From: Defluviitaleaceae bacterium
GTDB lineage: Bacteria > Bacillota > Clostridia > Lachnospirales > UBA5962
Length of the DNA: 17,947 nucleotides
NCBI GenBank assembly: GCA_009780765.1
Contig: WQZK01000013.1
Span: 1 to 17,947, forward strand
Direction: 5' to 3'
How positions within the stretch are numbered: position 1 is the first letter of the stretch; each line of letters opens with the position of its first letter. The notes beneath the pieces were generated by a model that was not told the origin of the DNA, did no database searches, and worked only from the letters and a program-made list of their open reading frames with translations. Shown piece after piece: positions 15,137 through 17,947 of this stretch. Both the position numbers and the translations under genes were made by a program.

Positions 15137-15171
15137 ATTACAAGAAGCGACCGTGGAAAGGAGTTATAAAA

Positions 15172-16191
15172 ATGCACGACAGACTCGAAAAAATTAAAAA
15201 TTCTACCGAAGAGTTTTTGAAAAATGCTACAGAACTAAAGGGAATTGAAGAGCTTAAAGTTAAAGTTTTAGGCAAAAAAGGTGAGCTTACAGAAATGTTA
15301 AAGTCTATGGGAAGCTTGCCGAAAGAAGAGCGCCCAGCTATGGGCCAACTAGTTAATGATGTTAGAATTTTTATAGAAGAAAAATTTGACTACTATACAA
15401 GGAATTTAAGCAAAAAAGCAAGAGAGATGCAAATTAAGGCTGAAAAGATTGATGTTTCAATACCTGGTAAAAAGTTTGAAATTGGAAGCAAGCACCCAAT
15501 GACAATTGTTATTGATGAGCTTAAAAATATTTTTATAGGCATGGGTTATTCTATTGCAGAAGGGCCGGAGGTTGAAACTAATTACTATAATTTTGAGGCG
15601 TTAAATGTGCCTGAAAATCACCCAGCTAAAGATGAGCAAGACACGTTTTACACAACATGTGGTCATGTTTTAAGAACGCAAACTTCGCCCGTTCAAGTTA
15701 GGATTATGGAAAAAGGTGAGCTGCCTATAAAAATTATTGCACCGGGCAAAGTTTACCGTTCAGACGAGCTAGACCCCACACATTCGCCTGTTTTTCATCA
15801 ATTAGAGGGGCTTGTTGTAGACGAGGGCATTACAATGGGCGATTTAAAAGGTGCGTTAGAAGTTTTTGCTAAAGAATTGTTTGGCGACGAAACGAAAGTA
15901 AGGTTTAGGCCGCACTATTTCCCATTTACAGAGCCAAGTGCTGAGATGGATGCTACTTGCTTTGCCTGCAAAGGTTCTGGGTGTAGAGTTTGCAAAGATA
16001 GCGGTTGGATAGAGCTTTTGGGCTGCGGAATGGTTCATCCAAATGTTTTAGAAATGTCGGGTATAGATTCTAAAAAATACTCGGGATTTGCCTTTGGCAT
16101 GGGACTTGAGCGCGTTGCAATGCAAAGATACGGCATAACAGATATTAGATTATTATACGAAAACGATATAAGATTTTTAAAGAATTTCTAG
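15172..16191 (+). CDS. pheS: Phenylalanyl-tRNA synthetase alpha subunit
   Basis: PheS is the catalytic class II subunit of the alpha2-beta2 enzyme that charges tRNA-Phe. The 339-aa product has an N-terminal coiled coil (about 1-90), which binds tRNA, then motif-bearing catalytic core segments: GPEVETNYYNFEALNVP, VYRSDELDPTHSPVFHQLEG, a Cys-rich loop CFACKGSGCRVC and the motif 3 region AFGMGLERVAMQRYGI near the end. The start is ATG 15172, eight bases after AAAGGAG. The longer frame from 15127 would add 15 unconserved residues encoded by the upstream repeat. pheT follows with a gap of 11 bases, and its AGGAGG overlaps the pheS stop, so the two are co-transcribed. No T-box core was found upstream; the leader holds the 111-bp tandem hairpins instead. 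Confidence 0.97.
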   Translation: MHDRLEKIKNSTEEFLKNATELKGIEELKVKVLGKKGELTEMLKSMGSLPKEERPAMGQLVNDVRIFIEEKFDYYTRNLSKKAREMQIKAEKIDVSIPGKKFEIGSKHPMTIVIDELKNIFIGMGYSIAEGPEVETNYYNFEALNVPENHPAKDEQDTFYTTCGHVLRTQTSPVQVRIMEKGELPIKIIAPGKVYRSDELDPTHSPVFHQLEGLVVDEGITMGDLKGALEVFAKELFGDETKVRFRPHYFPFTEPSAEMDATCFACKGSGCRVCKDSGWIELLGCGMVHPNVLEMSGIDSKKYSGFAFGMGLERVAMQRYGITDIRLLYENDIRFLKNF

Positions 16192-16202
16192 GAGGTGTTT
16201 TT

Positions 16203-17947
16203 ATGAATATACCAATGTCTTGGCTTAAGGATTATGTTGATATTGCTTCGTTAGATATAAGAAAATTTATGGAAGACTTAACAATGAGTGGCACGGTTGC
16301 AGAAGTTGTTAATCACATAGGTAAAGATATTAAGGGTGTTGTTGTTGGAAAGGTATTAAGCATAGAAAAACACCCAGATGCCGACAAATTAGTTGTTACA
16401 CAAATTGATGTTGGCGGAAAAACCGTGCAAATTGTTACAGGGGCTACGAATGTTTCTGTTGGTTGTTTTGTGCCTGTTGCACTTGATGGGGCTGTTTTGC
16501 ATGGAGATTTAAAAATAAAAAATTCTAAGCTTAGAGGTGTAGAGTCGCAGGGAATGCTTTGCTCAATAGAGGAACTAGGCTATACAAGAGCAGACTATCC
16601 TGAAGCACCTGAAGATGGCATTTACTTATTTGCAGAAGAGCAGGAATTAGGCTCTTGTGCTTTAGAAATTTTAGAAATTAGAGAAGATGTGGTTGAGTTT
16701 GAGTTAACATCAAACAGGCCTGATTGTTACTCTGTTGTAGGTGTTGCAAGAGAAGTTGCCGCCACCTATGATAAGCCTTTAAAACTGCCTGAAATAAACA
16801 TTTTAGAGCAAGCAGAGGGCAACATTAATGAGCTTATAGATGTTGAAATTGAAAATACCAAAGCTTGCCCTCGATATATTGCACGTATTGTTAAAAATGT
16901 TAAGGTTGGCCCTTCGCCTCAATGGCTAAGGCATAGGCTTACAACTAGCGGCATAAAGCCTATTAATAATATTGTTGACATTACAAACTATGTTATGCTA
17001 GAGTTTGGGCAGCCAATTCATGCGTTTGATTATAATGCTATTGAAGATAAAAAAATTATTGTAAGAAATGCATTTGAAAACGAAAAAATTACAACGCTTG
17101 ACGGCATAGAAAGAGAGTTAACTGAATCTATGCTTGTAATTGCCGACTCTAAAAAAGCTCTTGCAATAGCGGGAGTTATGGGTGGCGAAGGTTCTAAAGT
17201 TTGTGAAAATACAACAACGATTTTATTCGAGTCTGCTAATTTTAACGGCACAAACGTTAGGGTTACATCTAAAAAGTTGGGGCTTAGAACAGATGCTTCT
17301 TCTAAATACGAAAAAGGGTTAGACCCGAATGTTGCCATTATGTCGGTTAATAGATGTGTTCAGCTTGTAGAAATGCTTGGTATTGGCGAAGTTGTTAAGG
17401 GTATGGTTGATTGTTATCCTGCTACGAGAAACTCGTGGGAAGTTGCATATTCACCAGAAAGAATTAATAAGCTTTTAGGCACAGATATTTCAAAAGAAGA
17501 AATGGTTACGTTTCTTAAAAGGCTACAAATTGAATCGGACGGAACCGTGGCAAAAATTCCAACATTTAGGGCAGATATTCAAGCAGAAGCTGACTTAGCT
17601 GAAGAAATTGCCAGAATTTATGGATACAACAACATAAAATCAACACTTGCAGCAGGAACAGCAACTGTTGGCAAAAAAACATATAGTCAAACGATAGAAG
17701 ATAAAATTAAAAACACAATGATTTCTGTAGGTTTTTCAGAAAGCTTGCATTTCTCGTTTGAAAGCCCGAAGGTTTTTGACAAGCTTAATTATGATAAAGA
17801 GTGTAATTTTAAAAATGCCGTTGTTATATCAAATCCACTGGGTGAAGATTTTAGCATAATGAGAACGACGACGCTAAACGGTATTTTAAACTCGCTTTCT
17901 ACAAACTATAACCGCAGAAATGAAGAGGCTTGCCTTTTCGAGGTTGG
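16203..17947 (+). CDS. pheT: Phenylalanyl-tRNA synthetase beta subunit (3' end outside window)
   Basis: The beta subunit carries tRNA-binding and editing functions of PheRS. The first 581 codons of about 800 are present and the frame stays open to the edge. Visible parts are the N-terminal MSWLKDYVDI, an EMAP-like tRNA-binding domain at about 40-155 (VVVGKVLSIEKHPDADKL), the B3/B4 editing region with LTSNRPDCYSVVGVARE and NNIVDITNYVMLEFGQPIHAFD, the RTDASSKYEKGLDP segment, and the B5 region followed by the start of the catalytic-like module (DLAEEIARIYGY, SNPLGEDFSIMRTT). The C-terminal anticodon-binding domain is not in the window. AGGAGG at 16190-16195 lies seven bases before the ATG. Confidence 0.97.
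   Translation, partial: MNIPMSWLKDYVDIASLDIRKFMEDLTMSGTVAEVVNHIGKDIKGVVVGKVLSIEKHPDADKLVVTQIDVGGKTVQIVTGATNVSVGCFVPVALDGAVLHGDLKIKNSKLRGVESQGMLCSIEELGYTRADYPEAPEDGIYLFAEEQELGSCALEILEIREDVVEFELTSNRPDCYSVVGVAREVAATYDKPLKLPEINILEQAEGNINELIDVEIENTKACPRYIARIVKNVKVGPSPQWLRHRLTTSGIKPINNIVDITNYVMLEFGQPIHAFDYNAIEDKKIIVRNAFENEKITTLDGIERELTESMLVIADSKKALAIAGVMGGEGSKVCENTTTILFESANFNGTNVRVTSKKLGLRTDASSKYEKGLDPNVAIMSVNRCVQLVEMLGIGEVVKGMVDCYPATRNSWEVAYSPERINKLLGTDISKEEMVTFLKRLQIESDGTVAKIPTFRADIQAEADLAEEIARIYGYNNIKSTLAAGTATVGKKTYSQTIEDKIKNTMISVGFSESLHFSFESPKVFDKLNYDKECNFKNAVVISNPLGEDFSIMRTTTLNGILNSLSTNYNRRNEEACLFEV

Larger units (their letters stand above)
14936..15157 (+). repeat. 111-bp tandem direct repeat in the pheST leader
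   Basis: Two copies, 14936-15046 and 15047-15157, differ at only a couple of positions by eye (AATTC versus AACTC, and AAAAGAAC versus AAAAAAAC). Each unit starts TGAAAGGGAGCATAA, holds a long nested hairpin followed by a T-run, and ends with GAAGCGACCGTGGA. The second copy ends at the pheS ribosome-binding site AAAGGAG. It has no coding potential of note: the open frame that extends pheS upstream is only a by-product. Confidence 0.9.

Noticed and set aside
14937..15171. Possible T-box riboswitch upstream of pheS (and likewise before valS)
   Set aside because: No AGGGTGG-ACCGCG-type antiterminator core is present. The GACCGTGGA in the leader is only a loose resemblance, and the valS upstream gap is 18 bases.
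15127..15171. Upstream extension of pheS
   Set aside because: The extra 15 codons come from the tandem repeat. The good ribosome-binding site and the family start both point to 15172.

Overview
The window looks like a chromosomal segment of a low-GC Bacillota bacterium, most likely a member of the Clostridia. The base composition is strongly AT-rich throughout. Shine-Dalgarno sites of the AGGAGG type are strong, TTG and GTG starts are common, and several sigma-A type promoters are close to consensus. The protein set (TmcAL, RecN, a PdaA-like deacetylase, PheS/PheT) fits that group. No genus can be named from the sequence alone. Both ends cut a gene: a TraX-like membrane protein on the left and pheT on the right.

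Layout. Positions 1-1112 hold a TraX-family membrane protein and, on the minus strand and almost touching it, a rhodanese-domain lipoprotein. Positions 1186-4110 hold tmcAL (wobble modification of elongator tRNA-Met) and recN (double-strand break repair). Positions 4111-4638 are non-coding: two nearly identical 185-bp tandem copies plus the first 28 bp of a third copy, all rich in inverted repeats, then a consensus promoter. That promoter starts the run dcd (dCTP deaminase), a 95-aa unknown gene, and valS. A C5 cytosine methyltransferase gene begins inside the valS stop codon. It is followed by a small candidate PD-(D/E)XK nuclease, a P-loop kinase-like protein and a 50-aa unknown, so a compact restriction-modification-like module sits directly behind an essential synthetase gene. 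A zinc-ribbon/TPR membrane protein and a DUF4870-like membrane protein follow, and the run closes at a clear terminator (12287-12312).

The right part holds purK, a convergent XRE-type regulator whose end overlaps purK by 14 bp, a secreted PdaA-like polysaccharide deacetylase, and pheS-pheT. The pheST leader is unusual. A well-formed promoter lies across the end of the deacetylase gene, its predicted start point falls inside the left arm of the deacetylase terminator, and the leader then holds two 111-bp tandem copies, each with a long hairpin followed by a T-run. No T-box core sequence was seen upstream of pheS or valS, although T-boxes are common before synthetase genes in Clostridia.

The points most worth following up are the tandem structured repeats (185 bp before dcd, 111 bp before pheS), the candidate attenuation leader of pheST, and the valS-coupled methyltransferase/nuclease/P-loop module. 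No tRNA, rRNA, CRISPR array, transposase or integrase was seen.
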